From Hofstenia miamia (Eukaryota > Xenacoelomorpha > Acoela > Hofsteniidae): 64,000 nt of DNA. Position 1 is the stretch's first letter; each line of letters opens with the position of its first letter. The notes beneath the pieces are model-generated. The model did no database searches. It saw nothing but the letters and a program-made list of their open reading frames with translations, and had not been told where the DNA came from. The position numbers and the translations under genes are program-made. The DNA lies in assembly GCA_900660155.1 (NCBI GenBank), contig CABFPE010000125.1, positions 473,809 through 537,808 on the forward strand, in the 5' to 3' direction. Below, in pieces: positions 22,657 to 34,676 of the stretch.

Positions 22657-23172
22657 TTTCTGATGTATATAGCTAAAATTTCACCATTTTTGTTAATCTA
22701 AAAATATCAGTATATATCTTTTTCGAATATTAGCACTACATTTTAAAATAAACTTGAATTAAAACAGTATCATTGAACAAATTTCAAATTTGCTGGAATG
22801 TGGGCGAAGGTATAGAATAGGGTGCACGCATAGCAAGCGGACAAATTAAACAATAATATAGGGTAAAAACGATGAGAAATGCATACGTAAAAAGTTTAAA
22901 AAATAATAGATAGTCACCGATAATTTTGCATAATTAGCCAAATTGTTAGCACGCGGTATATATTTAAGGACATTAGCACAGAAAACTTGTAATTAATAAA
23001 ATTACTAACTATTATTAAAGAAATTACAAGATATAAAAGTATTTTTTTGCAAATCTTTACATCATTAGTGTAAATCAAGTTCTTCTTACTTGAGATTTTT
23101 AAATTAATATTCCAATGCATAGACAATTAACGATTTTGCCAAATCTCTTCCCATGAATCAGAAAATAACCTA

Positions 23173-23264
23173 GCCGCGCTTTGTACTATGCGGTTTGTAC
23201 AAAGCGCGGTGAAAACTACGCAATAAGCGTCGCTTTGTACAATTTCCATAGTACAAAGCGCGGC
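23173..23264. repeat. 92-bp foldback element
   Basis: The outer arms are perfect 18-bp inverted repeats: GCCGCGCTTTGTACTATG at 23173-23190 and its reverse complement at 23247-23264. Inside, GTACAAAGCGCGG (from about 23197) and CGCTTTGTAC (from about 23231) repeat the core again in both orientations, so the core occurs four times. The GC-rich arms stand out in AT-rich surroundings. It may be a tiny foldback MITE or a multimeric protein-binding site. Confidence 0.85.
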
Positions 23265-23272
23265 AAATATCT

Positions 23273-23293
23273 ATATATGTATATATGTATGTT

Positions 23294-23326
<33 letters not shown>

Positions 23327-23330
23327 TCAT
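23273..23330. repeat. TA-rich microsatellite
   Basis: A run of TA dinucleotides with occasional TATG interruptions, directly next to the foldback element. Confidence 0.9.
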
Positions 23331-24303
23331 AATAATTATAAAAGGTGCCAAACAGTTCCGTAGCTAGAAAATTTTTTTAGTGGGCAAGATATAGTTCATG
23401 GTGAGCATCAGTATTCTTGGCGGTTGATAACGAAACTAATAATAAATTAAGTTATGATGGTTTGGATTGCATGGGTGCATTATGTACATAATGGTTTGGC
23501 TTTTCAATACAACTACATAGTCATATATTTGTAATAATTTCATTTTTCATTTCTTAGAAGCAAACAATATAGGACTTCAAAGCTTGTGTTCAGAAAAATT
23601 TAGGCCTGATAAATTCTATAAATCAATATCAATACTTGTGAAAATTATAAAATCGACATGTTTTCACACACACACGTAAATGAATATTGCACTGAACCGT
23701 ACTTTTTATGCTTTACACCATGATATTTCAAGAGTGCTTTATGCTTACACCTTTTGGCCAATTGAGTTTCAATAAATTTTGAAGAATAACGATGATATAG
23801 TATAAACTTGTATGTTTTTTTATTGCAGGAATTTATATTTCAATCCACTGTAAAGCTTTCATTACAAATTTTACGAGCAATATATATTTATAAATCCCGG
23901 TTCTTCACTATCTTAAAAATTTATCTATATACTATACAGACACTGACAATAACAGCATCAATCATTAAAATGAAGGATTTTTAAATAATATGATATGCAA
24001 TCATATTGCTGTAGCTTATTTACAATTTTGAACAAACAGATGCAATCTTAATTCTTTAGGATTCGGAAAACTGTTAAGGATACATTTTTAGTTAGTCTTG
24101 TTCTTATGCATGCATTTAGCTAATTTGACGCCAGTTCAAGTGTCTGATTGCAAATGTAATTGTAAAATGTTGTGGTGATTGCTACTGAACATATTCTATG
24201 ATATACTATATTAACATTATTGTAAATATATTGATATAACTAACTAAAAAGTTATGTTGCAATTTTTAATTTATTAATGACAATATAATCCCTTTTATTT
24301 TTT

Positions 24304-24700
24304 TCAGCATTTTTTCCGCTTTCCTAAATCATTTAATAACAAACATACATTAGCTAAGGCACAAGATTTTAATAAAATCCTAACAATTGTTTCATCTGAT
24401 CTAGCATCTCTTTGATGTATCCGAGGAAAACGGCAATTGAAAAGACCAATAGCTATTTTAACAGATAATCGACTTTTAAATTGATTGTTAAAAGTGAATT
24501 TGCTTTGGTTTTGTTTGGCCATTGTTTCTCTGCATGCAGGAATCAACCATTTCTAACAACGAAATCATTGTCCTAAAAGATGTTGATAATTGGTAAATAA
24601 AGTATCGTATTATAAAAAACGCATCATTATTAAGAACTCGTTGGTTGTGTACACTACCTGGCCATACAATGTAAATGTAAGAAGCAAATGGTTCTGGCAA
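24304..24700 (-). pseudogene. HARBI1-like nuclease relic
   Basis: The minus frame 24700-24488 reads IYIVWPGSVHNQRVLNNDAF, the GxPGSxHDSRVLxNS block of DDE_Tnp_4/HARBI1 nucleases. The frame 24546-24304 reads FKSRLSVKIAIGLFNCRFPR, matching the xxRxxVExAFGxLKxRF block, and ends SCALANVCLLLND, matching CCxLHNxCxxxND. The catalytic Glu of the VExAFG block appears as Lys. It is unrelated in position to the Harbinger at 17791. Confidence 0.75.
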
Positions 24701-26960
24701 ACAACTATCAATTGCATTGCACAGTAGTCTCCTTTGCTAAAGGATGCTTTTTGGATCCAGTATCGGTATTAGAGTTTCAACAATTAATCAAGTAATCCTT
24801 GGTATTCCTGATTTATTTTCAATTTTTGTTTCAATATAAATCTTTTCTTCTTCAGATTGCCAATAAATGAATTCTGATATGAGATTATTTTTAACCGCAG
24901 TAATATATATGGATATGTATTTATGAGCTGTCTAATCACTTAAATTAAATTCCATTGCTAGTTAAAACGGTTTCATTTCGGAGGCCAAATATTTTACTCC
25001 AACTAAAGCAATTTTAAACAAAGAGTGAAACAGTTTACCAATTGACTGATATTTTTAGTTTTAGTAAGTTTGTTATTTATAGAAATCAATGCTAAACTTT
25101 TCAACCGAAAAAACAATCTTTTCAAAACTAAGCTTTGAAATGGATTTCAAAGTAGTATTTTCGAACAATAGCAATTGAGTATTGATCTATGCCAGACAGC
25201 TAATGCGACTCTAGGATCTATGAATTGGGCGGACACAACCCGCCCCGATTAAAGCTTAAGAACGGTTTAAGCCCAATTCAAAACAATGGCATTCGGCAAA
25301 ATCCCTGCCCAGCCATATTAATTATTATATACTAATGTATAAAATTTGAGAAACGTTTATAAAATTTTATTCTCAAAAAATTACAAAATTCAGAATTTTT
25401 GAAACGTCCGCATTAATTTGCAGACCGTAAGTCTTGACAGTTCAATGGCTTTTACTTTCATTGTAGAGCTGGACGCCAGGCGGCTGCTTCGCCGTCGCCG
25501 CCAACAAATTTTAGGTCAACTAGCCTCCGGAAAATTTAGACGGCTGAGCCGATTGATAACTAAAAGCATATCAAGACAAACGAAATGTGTCATAAAAAGG
25601 AAACCGTATTTAAAGTCTTTGATTTGGTAGGGACGTGAGAAGGTTATGTCTTAAGCCAGAATGAGAAAAATTTGTTTCTTCCTATGAATATTATCTTTCA
25701 ATTTTCAACAGCTTTACACATTTCATCTCCAAATTTGAATTCAAATTTGAAGAAACTTCACTTCCTTACATGCTCATATATTTAATTTATATACGATATT
25801 AACAAAGCATGCATGCGCAACTCCAATCTTGTGACTCATTTAAACTTCAATGATGATCATTCCAATTTGTAGAGTGTAAAAGTACAATATTTCAGCTCCT
25901 TACTATTATCTAGGTAGCAGAAAAAGAGGAGTTTTAAAACTGTTTTTGATAATTTAGTGTAAAAATGTATTATTACATATTTCAGCCACTGATGGCTCAT
26001 ATTATCTATTTCATAATACAATTTGGGATTATTATTACTTTTAACGAAACTTTGTTAAATTTGAAATTCAGTATTTTCTTCAACAGTAAACCAAAGTTTT
26101 CTAATTCATTAAGCTAAAAAGTTTTCTAGCACTACCCTGAATAGGATACGAGGTAAAAATTAATCCTAAAATAAAATTAATGTGGACATTATAATGAATA
26201 CGCTCTTCGTTAGTATTTAGAAAAGAACTATTACACTTTTCACCTAATTTATCCCATGCATTGATTATAAATCTGTTTATTTTAGAAAAAAGTTGCTGAC
26301 AATGTCCGTCATATTTGGGAAAGCGAGGGAAAATCAGCGAGAAATTTAATTTCCTGGAATGTTCCTTTTCAGCCAGATGTAAATAAGTCGAGTATGACTT
26401 TTATTAATTATTGTTTTTTTGTTAGTTAATTGTTCATTTAACTCCATCGAAATTCATTTATTTGAATTACTAATGAAAAGGTTGTAAGTTTTTTAGAAAA
26501 ACTTATTCAGATCTGCTTGTAACAAGATGCACAGCAGTAATTAATTAATGTCAAAAATATATTTTAGTGCTGGATCTGGTCGGTTTATAACCGGTTATGC
26601 CGGTTCGGTCCGGTCCCTCTAAATTAGGTTAAGCTGCACGCGCCGGTTTATCAGGTTAAAATCCGGATAAATAATTATATTTCAAATTTTCAAAATTTAG
26701 TGATTGCAATTATTGCGGTATTACAAAACAATAGAAGGAGTGGGAAAGGGCAAATATTCCTACTTGTTGTAATTGTCCTAATCTACATTTTTGCCATTCA
26801 AATTATGGAATTGCAATAATGGGGCACTATTTTAAAAAATATCAAATTTGTGATAATATGATGCACCGACTCCAATATATTTAAATTCGCATTGTTGTTG
26901 CTATATTATATTTCAGTTAGATAAAATCATTCATAAAGTTCTAAATTCTAATTCTTTCTT
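24701..26960. other. Gene-free region with small structured repeats
   Basis: No reliable coding sequence was seen. A 70-codon plus frame at 25418-25630 is Arg-rich and unlike any family I know. Positions 25221-25280 can fold into a branched hairpin, and 26575-26625 is a CCGGTT-rich repeat. Confidence 0.4.
25221..25280. repeat. 60-bp branched inverted repeat
   Basis: TGAATTGGGC (25221-25230) pairs exactly with GCCCAATTCA (25271-25280). Between them, GGGCGG and CCGCCC, and GCTTAA and TTAAGC, can form two inner stems. I could not assign it to a tRNA or any known RNA. Confidence 0.6.
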
Positions 26961-27133
26961 ATTAACCCCATTTTGTATAACTATAATTAAATTACATATC
27001 TTTTCTTCATTAAATTCTGATAGACTTTACGGTCATTTTCTTTAATGCTTTATAAATATATCATGCTATGAATATATATTTTGTCCACTTTGTTTTTCAA
27101 ATTTAGGCATTTTTTCTAGGAATCCGCACTGTT

Positions 27134-28395
27134 CTACACGAGCCAGTATTCTGCGAATCCAAGTGCAGAGATAGGCTGGGAGATGTGTACCAATTGTCTG
27201 TATACAGGATATCCCCTTTGCAATAACTTTCTCATCACTGCTCCAGAAATACCTAACTCTCCAGGTGTAATGTCTCTATGAGTCCCTGTGTAAACTGCAA
27301 AATCCAAAATTATTCCTGTCTGGCAACTACACAGGACGAATAACTTTATCCCAAACCAATGGCGTTTGCTTGGTATATATTGTTTGAAAACAAGACTTCC
27401 TTTAAAAAGAATCAATGATTCATCAATGACTCGTCTTTGGAATGGCCGTAGACACGATCGAAATGAATTTTGCACAATTTCCAAAATGTGTCTAATTTTT
27501 GTCAAGCGATCTTCATCCTCTGTCTCTTCCTAACAGCGAAAAAATTTCAAGATTAGCAAATATTGGTTGTACGACATGTACTTCCTCAAAAAAGGTGTTT
27601 CATACATAGGATCTAAATTCCAATAATCACTGTTTGGTTTTTTTTATATGCGGCATAAGCATGGTCAAACTAAAAACGAGAGGAAAGTGTCATTATCCAA
27701 ATTATGCCACTGGTTTAGCCTTGCAAATGGACTCACATTGTCAGTATCTTCAATGGTTTTTGCATAAAATTTATTCGTGTATCATGGACAAAATACCGAA
27801 AGTAGTTATAAGGCACAGAATTACCGTCTATCGCAAAAAGTTGACCGATTCCACAAGTACTACTATCAAAGGCATATGTTTTTGGCCAATCGATTCCACA
27901 CCTACTGAGGTAGGCCTTTCAACGGAAAGTGCCTCTTCAGAATAAACACTGCATACGCTACTGGAATCATCTGAATTATCACCACTTGAATCACCAAAGA
28001 GCTCATCATATTTTCCATCATATTGGAGCCTAGATTTTTGGGAAACCTTCGAAGGCCCCAGGGCTGACATTTCCCCTTGCATTTGCGTTCTAGGCCGCTT
28101 ATTAGAGGATTTGGGCACTGGCACTTTGTCCTCCATGATACAAAGCAAAATGCTTACTGAAATACTGACTAAAAAATGGGGCTATGTCTCTGAACCATGA
28201 GCAAACATTCCGTCTGTTAATTGGTGCATTCGTATGTTTTTGAGTCAGCCTGATCGAAAACGCTATTTAGTTGTATATTTAAACGATGGGTGACCTCAAC
28301 AAGTTAAAGATGTTGGCCAGAGAAAATGCCCAAATTTTCTGAAAATATGAAGCACTACCAGGTATTCAGTGATAAATTAAGAGACGCTCTAAGGG
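27134..28395 (-). pseudogene. piggyBac transposase relic (PGBD4-like)
   Basis: The minus frame 28148-27828 is an acidic, Ser-rich N-terminus (YDELFGDSSGDNSDDSSSVC). NSDYWNLDPMYETPFF follows near 27620-27580. The frame 27505-27134 reads RPFQRRVIDESLILFKGSLV, FKQYIPSKRHWFGIKLFVLC and DFAVYTGTH. This is the catalytic region of piggyBac/PGBD4 transposases around the first Asp (xxVDExxxxFKGRxxxKQYxPxKxxxxGIK). The protein ends early, losing the later catalytic residues. At the right edge the plus strand reads CTCTAAGGG-TTAA (TTAA at 28396-28399), as expected for a piggyBac end and its target site. The left end was not found. Confidence 0.75.
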
Positions 28396-28399
28396 TTAA

Positions 28400-29625
28400 A
28401 TGTACGTCAATGTTGGTGTTAACATTCCTGATTGTCTAATATGAGTGCCAAAATTCATTGTCAGTATAGAGATTATCAATATTATAAAGTGACTGAATCC
28501 TTCGATTTGCACTTTCAAATTCATCTCTTGTTAATACTTTAAGCTTTTGTGCGTGGAGGACGTATAATGAGAAGGCGGCATTACTTTGGTCATTGAAGGG
28601 TATAGATAAGGAATTTACTAAACTATCAATGTACGAAAATATTCTTCAGCACATGTAGCTTCAGGTTTGGAATGATGTAACTGGCCAGATGTTAATAGGG
28701 GCATATTTATATCCATTTCAAAATTATTGGCCAAGACCTTCATTTTTTGAAAAATTCGATTTCTGTGTTCTCTTGATGTCTTTTAAAAACTGATAGCAAT
28801 ATGTCAATTTGAGTTTTTACTTCCATCAAATTTATATTTTTCTTCTGAAGATATTGTGTGACGGGCTCCAACATTCCACTATAAGAAGCTATCACGATAA
28901 CACAACAAATGAAAGATGTCTTCTTGATGCTACAAAGAAACTGGTGAGTTGTACTTAGTGTACTAGATTTTAAAGATTGCTCTGGTTGTCCCTGGGCATC
29001 TATAATTTCATATATATTCTCACTAAATCTTCGCATTGATTTGTTCTTTTCACTCCACCTACTTACTATCAATTGTCGTCTTTTTTAACTTTCATGAAAA
29101 AACATTATGCAGCTTCTTATAGTGTCAACTCAATTTCTAATTTCAGATACAACACATAAATCGTTGACAACTAAGTTTAATCTATGTAAAGAACAATGGA
29201 CATAAGTTGCTTTATTATATTTCTTTTGAAGTATTGCTTGCACACCATTCAAATGTCCCGCCATTGATGAGCAGCCGTCATACCCCTATCCACTAAGCTT
29301 CACGAATCATTGGAGAAGCTTTCTCACTAAAAAATCTCACTGCAACTGCAAGTTGACATTTCCCAGCTACGTCAGCAGTTTCATCAGCAAGGATGGAAAA
29401 AATTCCGCTTCTAGACATTAATTTCTTGAGTTAAGCTATAAACAATAACTGATTTCATTTTGAATTCTTGGCAAAATATAGATTTAATTCATGGGACAGG
29501 TTTGTAAATGTTTAGATAATAGTTCATCACATGCATCACCTGTAAATTCAAGAAGCTTATCAAAAAGTCCTTTGTCAAAACTTTCATCTAATGTAGCATC
29601 ATCCAAATAAATCTAAGCTGCAAAC
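28400..29625 (-). pseudogene. hAT transposase (DUF4371/TTF-type), C-terminal half
   Basis: Minus-strand pieces in order: LDDATLDESFDKGLFDKLLE (29615-29555), then GYDGCSSMAGHLNGVQAILQ (29285-29225) with YVHCSLHRLNLVVNDL (29205-29160). SRWSEKNKSMRRFSENIYEI follows (29070-29010), and LKVLTRDEFESANRRIQSLY near 28540-28480. These are the QGYDGAxNMSG, VHCxAHRLNLV and TRWxSR..A blocks of hAT transposases with a TTF-type N-terminus (the ZMYM/ZNF862-like group). Stops and frameshifts are present. The C-terminal dimerisation block is missing at the piggyBac border. Confidence 0.8.
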
Positions 29626-30722
29626 GTCGAACCAAGATGAGAATAAGATCGAAAAGATGATGATTAGAAATATTGTATTAGATCAATTAGATTAATTTGT
29701 ATTATGCAACCAAGAAACAAAATGTGTCAGAAATAAGAGATTAGTATCAGTCGATAATAATACTTTTTGGCAAAACGATGAGCGAAATCACTTCCATTAT
29801 TTTTAGCGCCCTTTTGGCAGATAAAAGTTCAAATTTGAAATTGACAGGTACACTCTAGATTTGCTATAAATAGAAACAAAACCTTGTAAGCAATTGATAA
29901 AAAATTTTATATGGAATTCTTATTTAGTTCTGTTATTACGGTTTGATTATTTAATACGATGTCAAGCTAAACGAGTGGTGTTTAGTAGTAGTCTGGATCC
30001 ATCAAGATCGATTCTAGGGTCTTTGTGCCAGACTACGAAAGTGCACTTAGGTTAGGTATAGGGGTTTTTCTCTCGTTTAGCTGACTAGAGATCACTCAGT
30101 ACATGTATTAAAATAGTATAAATTCGAAAAGCGGTTGAATGACCAAAACCTAGGTAATATATTATTACTATTTCAGATCCAAATTAGTGACTATAAAATG
30201 ACCGATAATGTGACCGAACATGTACTAATTAATAAATGTAGGTTAGGAAGCTGCTCAATATTATGCTATTCATTAAAGCCAATATATTTTGGTAATGGCT
30301 ACATGTAATGTTAATTAAGCAGCTAGTAACAAGTCTGGTTGCAAATTCATGAAACACTTTTACAAAATAGAGTCTAGGTCGAATTGTGTCTTGTTTTGAG
30401 TATACACTGAGCAAAGATAGGGTACACATAAGTTGTATCACTGAGCTGAGAGGTGGAACTCAACCAAATGGATCATCAAAGGACTGGTGAAACTGGATGT
30501 GCAGATCAGCTTCAGGCAGATGCCCACTATTGATCTTTGGAGAGATTGCTGTATGGTTTCATCACCTAAATAGTGAATAGTTAAATCTAGTTATGTCCTG
30601 TTAACAGAAGTAAACAAATGCTAAACATTATTTAGTTAGTAAATCCCTACCCACAAAGATAGGACTAATGTTATATAGTAACAAAGGATAAACAGTAATA
30701 ATGCCTGGTAGAGGATGTTACA

Positions 30723-30738
30723 TGGCGACCATGACAGC
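30723..30738 (+). other. Putative tRNA primer-binding site
   Basis: TGGCGACCATGACAGC directly follows a CA (GTTACA) that would end the 5' LTR. It resembles the TGGCGACCGTGACA type of site that I recall for tRNA-Arg-primed gypsy-group elements. The gag start follows about 300 bases later. Confidence 0.5.
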
Positions 30739-31023
30739 CAAGAACAACAACCTATGGAAAAGAAGTTCTTTATTTACCTGAGTTAAGACAGATGTTCCTT
30801 CTCAGAAAACAAGAATTTTTTTTTATCAAGAGAAACATCCACAATTATAACCCACATAATACAACAATATTTACAAGTGAAAATGGAAGCTAAGAAACAG
30901 GACAACTACATGAAAAACAAACTAGTCAACAGAGAGAGCTACCTAAACCCAAACCAAAGCACTTCAACAGGATCCTGGAATCATGATCAAGAAGGAGTAC
31001 CACTACAAACCAAAAAGAAAACA

Positions 31024-32584
31024 TGACAAAAGGTAAGAAAGGCAGCACAAAGAAAACAGCACCCAGGGCAGTAACCCCTAGAACAACGCGATCACCATCA
31101 TACTCTGGTGAAAATTCATCCCCCGAAACGGAACTACAGTCTTTCAATTCACCCACAGAGACGAGCCCCCGGGAGATAGTTGATACGCTGAGAAAGAGCT
31201 AAGAAAACGAAGCACGTCTAAAAAACGAAATTGAACAATTAACAAGCAAAGTCAAACAGATGGAACAACAAAACGAATCCATTTTGAGTGAAATCAAGTT
31301 AAACATGGAAATGCGACTAGACGAACAAAGAGAATTATTTCAAAACGAGATCAAACTCCTCACACACCAATTATCGGAGTCCAACAAAAGATTCTTAGAA
31401 CAGAATCAACAATGACAGGAAAAAAATCAGCAACTGGAAAGAACAAATAGACAGTTAATAGAGGATAATGATTTGCAAGCAGGAGAACTGGAGCAACTAA
31501 AAGACAAATTAAGATTGCTACAGTTGACAGAGGAAGAAAACAGGGGTAACATACGGACCCATGAAATAAAATTTCATTCAAGAAAAGTTGCAAGCACCGC
31601 ACATGCCGACTGGCAAAGAGGTGATATATGAAGAATCAGACGAAGACTCAGATCCTGATAAACAAAAAATCATAAATGAAATTACAAAGGCAGTGACCAC
31701 ACAACTGCAAGAGGAAGATACCATGAAGAATCACAAAAAACCCAAGTACGAAAACTCAATTTTGCCACAACTAACAACCAATGATACTATACCCTGCAAG
31801 GTGACATTACCTAAGGGTAGATAGCTACAACCTGACATTCATCGAATGGCTACAAATGTTCGAATTGACAATGGCGGAACGCAAAGTGAGCCAGCAAGCA
31901 GCAGCAGCAAGACTCCCGCTATATTTGACAGGCGCAGCTTCCCAGCATTATCTGCTGTTGGACGCGGAAACGAAAAGGAATTATGAACTACTTATTGGAG
32001 ATTTCATAAACTACTATGAAAACAAAAGCTTCAAAAACCAGTACCGAATTATTCTAAATGCGACGAAAATGAAAAAACCAATGATATTTGAAATTACATT
32101 CAACAAGTCGAACGACTTGTACGATCTGTTCTCGCATATCTGCAAAGGGATGCCTGAGAGCATCAGGACACAGTTTGAAATAAAATGTGACTTAGACGAC
32201 AAGCTAGAAAGAATGATCCGAAAGGTAGTCGATATACAGGCAACCATTGAGAATAATGCACGACTATACAAAAAGGCTGCATGGCACAGAGAGGAACCAA
32301 CATGGAGAAACAACCTCAAACCACGCCTCCCAAACAAAACTTATAATGAAATGAAACCGGAAAAAATCATAAAAGTTAAAGGAAAAGACGGAAAAACCAG
32401 AAAGGTAAGAGAGAAAGACGTCAAGTGTTACGGCTGTGGACAGAAGGGCCACAAAAAACCTGATTGCACAAATCAAATAAATGTAATCAGAGATGAAGAA
32501 GCATACTATGACGAAGAAGATGTACTGCAAACAGAAGACGAAATGGACGAAGCATTACCAACCGATGAGGAGTCGGAAAACTAA
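31024..32584 (+). pseudogene. Gypsy gag with CCHC knuckle
   Basis: Gag begins near 31024 (MTKGKKGSTKKTAP), continues as a long coiled coil (LKNEIEQLTSKVKQMEQQNE) with stops at about 31200 and 31414, and shifts frame at about 31570 and 31830. The last frame (31856-32584) carries the capsid-like part, then CYGCGQKGHKKPDC, a standard CCHC zinc knuckle that packages RNA, and a very acidic tail. At least four disruptions are visible. Confidence 0.8.
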
Positions 32585-32619
32585 TTAGAGCGCTAACTCA
32601 TGAAAACCGTGCATCTATA

Positions 32620-33648
32620 ATGATCCTGACAAATCTTGATACAATAAATACGATAATGATAGCAATTAATGGAGTGATGACTAAAGCAACAATCGACACT
32701 GGAGCAGCAACATATATAATCACCGACGAATGTGCTACAAAGTTAGGGTTTAAACGGGAAGATCTGAATAGTTGCAATAAAAGATTAATTAATGCATCAG
32801 GAGAATATATCGACACAAAAGGGATGATAAACGCAGTACAGATGAGAATTGCTAACACAACATTTGAACAGTCATTGGAGGTAGTGGACACACATAACAA
32901 TTTTTTGCCATATGAAGTCATCTTAGGTGACGATTTTTTGACAAAAAACGGATGTGTCATCAACTACGCGAACAGAACTATAAAGGTGAGAGAGGAAGAA
33001 ATTGAAATCAAAGAAGAACAAGGGAAACAGAAAACGATTACATTCAAACTGCAGGAAGACATCCATCTACAGCTTCATCAATGGAAGATGCATACGATAG
33101 AAACGGAAGACGCAATAACAGCCGACATAATGCTATACGATAACAAAGGCATTAACACCAAAAGAGTATCAATGCTGTCTAGCGTCTGTACAGTCAAGCA
33201 TGGGAAGGGAAGAATACCAATCCTCAATGCTACGAATCTGAACGTTAATCTAAAGAAATCTCAAGTAAGAATATACGGGAAGTACATCAAATCTAATATC
33301 AGACTCATCTGGAAGGCAATAGGAAACGACGATGGAGCAAGTAATTTGCAAGGTCGATTCAAGGACTTGCAAATGAAAGCAGATAGTACTCCACATGACC
33401 GACTCAAGGGCGAGTGGACGAACACCATCGAAGTCGCAAGTACTCCCAAAGGCCAACTCAAGGGCATAGGGATGAAAGCAGAAGAAGAAGAAGACATATA
33501 TAGAACACCCGAGATAAAGAAGGAGAACTACCCACATCTGGAGGAACAGGAAATCATGGAACTAAAGAAATTGTTGGAAAAACACAAACGTATATTCAAC
33601 TACGGAGAGATAAGTGTGGGACAGACAGTGGGCGAAAACACAGAATAG
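32620..33648 (+). pseudogene. Gypsy protease and pol N-terminal region
   Basis: This 342-residue open frame holds a retropepsin-type active site, ATIDTGAATYIITDECA, near residue 25, and ILGDDFLTKNGCVINY near residue 105, the usual C-terminal hydrophobic-Gly motif. The following 200 residues lead towards the RT start. The frame ends at about 33648, just before the RT N-terminal blocks, which are in other frames. Confidence 0.8.
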
Positions 33649-33649
33649 T

Positions 33650-34672
33650 CATGACAACGGATAAACCAATCAAGATGCCAGGCAGAAGGGTAAAAGAACA
33701 GATGAAAGACGAATACAATCGCCTACTAGAAGAACTAATTGACAATAAGATCATCCGCCCAAGCGAGAGCCATACGCAGCACCAACTGTATTTGTGAAAC
33801 AAGGGGATAAATATCGCTTATGCATAGACTTCCGTAAATTAAATGAGGTGACAAAGAAGGATTCATACCCCCTACCACGGATAGAGGACATGCTCTACGA
33901 CGCCAGTAAGCATAAATACTTTGACACTGGACTTATGCAAAGCCTACTGGCAGGTAAAAATGGAAGAAGACAATATCGAGAAGACAGCATTCATAACTCC
34001 TTACGGGCTGTACAAGTGGATATATATGGCGTTTGGACTATGTAACGCACCTGCAACCTTCCAGAGATACATCACGAAAGTGTTAAAAAACAAGACACAT
34101 AGAATGGAGGAAGGAGTCGACGCCTATATAGACGACATTATAGTAACTAGTGACACAATCCAAGAACATCTGGAGAAATTGGAGAGAACGTTAACAATAC
34201 TGGAGAACGCAGGACTCCGCATTAACGGGAACAAATGCGACATTCTCAAAGAAAAGATAGTATTTTTTGGGAGAACAATAGAGAAAGGTAGGATATGCAT
34301 GAAGGACAACGCCAGAGAAATGATCCGTAAAATAGAAAAACCCAACAACAAGAAAGATATACAAAGGATAATGGGATTCTTTAACTATTACGGCACTTTC
34401 ATTCCAAACATAGCCGGTAAGACAGCGAAGATGACCAGACTAATGAGGAAATCAGTACCGTTCGTATGGACCTGGCAGAAGCAGGAGGAGCTAGATAATA
34501 TCAAAGAAGAACTGGCGAAATTACCATCCCTCAACACACCAGACTACAACGAACAGTTTATACTAGATTGCGACGCAAGTAAAGTGGCAATTGGGGCCAC
34601 ACTGGGACAAATAAAAAACGGAAAAGAGGTCCCCATTCAATTTTTTAGTCGTAAGTTGAGAGCAAGTGAGTT
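33650..34672 (+). pseudogene. Gypsy reverse transcriptase and start of RNase H
   Basis: [20 protein letters not shown] (from 33808) is the RT block with the PLPRIEDM motif. A frameshift near 33930 separates it from [10 protein letters not shown] with the first catalytic Asp. [20 protein letters not shown], then AYIDDIIV (the YxDD box) and FFGRTIEKG follow, and the connection domain continues. RNase H starts with FILDCDASKVAIGATLG and stops after SRKLRASELNH, where hAT sequence begins. Both RT Asp pairs are present, but the frame is broken. Confidence 0.85.
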
Positions 34673-34676
34673 AAAC

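Larger units (their letters stand above)
14979..22660 (-). mobile_element. R1-like LINE, decayed, with a Harbinger insertion
   Basis: Reading leftwards on the minus strand, the order is ORF1 with a PHD-like finger and zinc knuckles (22660-21640), then a Harbinger insertion. After it come an endonuclease start (20450-20220), then linker, reverse transcriptase and a terminal CCHC region (ending at 14979). Part of this order is present twice because 16819-19480 equals 19482-22095. ORF1 finger, APE endonuclease, RT and C-terminal knuckle together fit the R1/I group. All parts carry stops or frameshifts. The segment 17105-17395 (and 19768-20058) shows a further Cys/His-rich stretch in the midst of ORF2, so the element may be rearranged or composite. 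Confidence 0.65.
22660..24303. other. Gene-free AT-rich region
   Basis: No coding sequence was recognised apart from the structured repeats listed separately at 23173-23264 and 23273-23330. Confidence 0.4.
29626..34672 (+). mobile_element. Ty3/gypsy LTR retrotransposon, 3'-truncated, inside a hAT gene
   Basis: Gag, protease and reverse transcriptase lie on the plus strand (31024-34672) and break off inside RNase H. No integrase or 3' LTR follows. The hAT reading frame stops at 29625 and resumes at 34677, and AAAC stands on both sides (29622-29625 and 34673-34676), which may be a 4-bp target duplication. A putative primer-binding site at 30723 marks the end of the presumed 5' LTR. The start of that LTR is unclear, and 29626-30440 may include other sequence. 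Stops and frameshifts make it inactive. Confidence 0.7.

Noticed and set aside
25418-25630. 70-codon Arg-rich plus-strand open frame
   Set aside because: It shows no recognisable motif, splice context or match I know of. A GC-rich patch by itself can open a short frame.
26962-26965. TTAA with CCCC as the left piggyBac end
   Set aside because: It shares only CCC with the right end and lacks a matching inverted repeat.
31360-31602. Hydrophobic minus-strand frames opposite gypsy gag and pol
   Set aside because: Lys/Glu-rich sense codons read backwards give Leu/Phe-rich frames that mimic membrane proteins. The sense strand explains the region.
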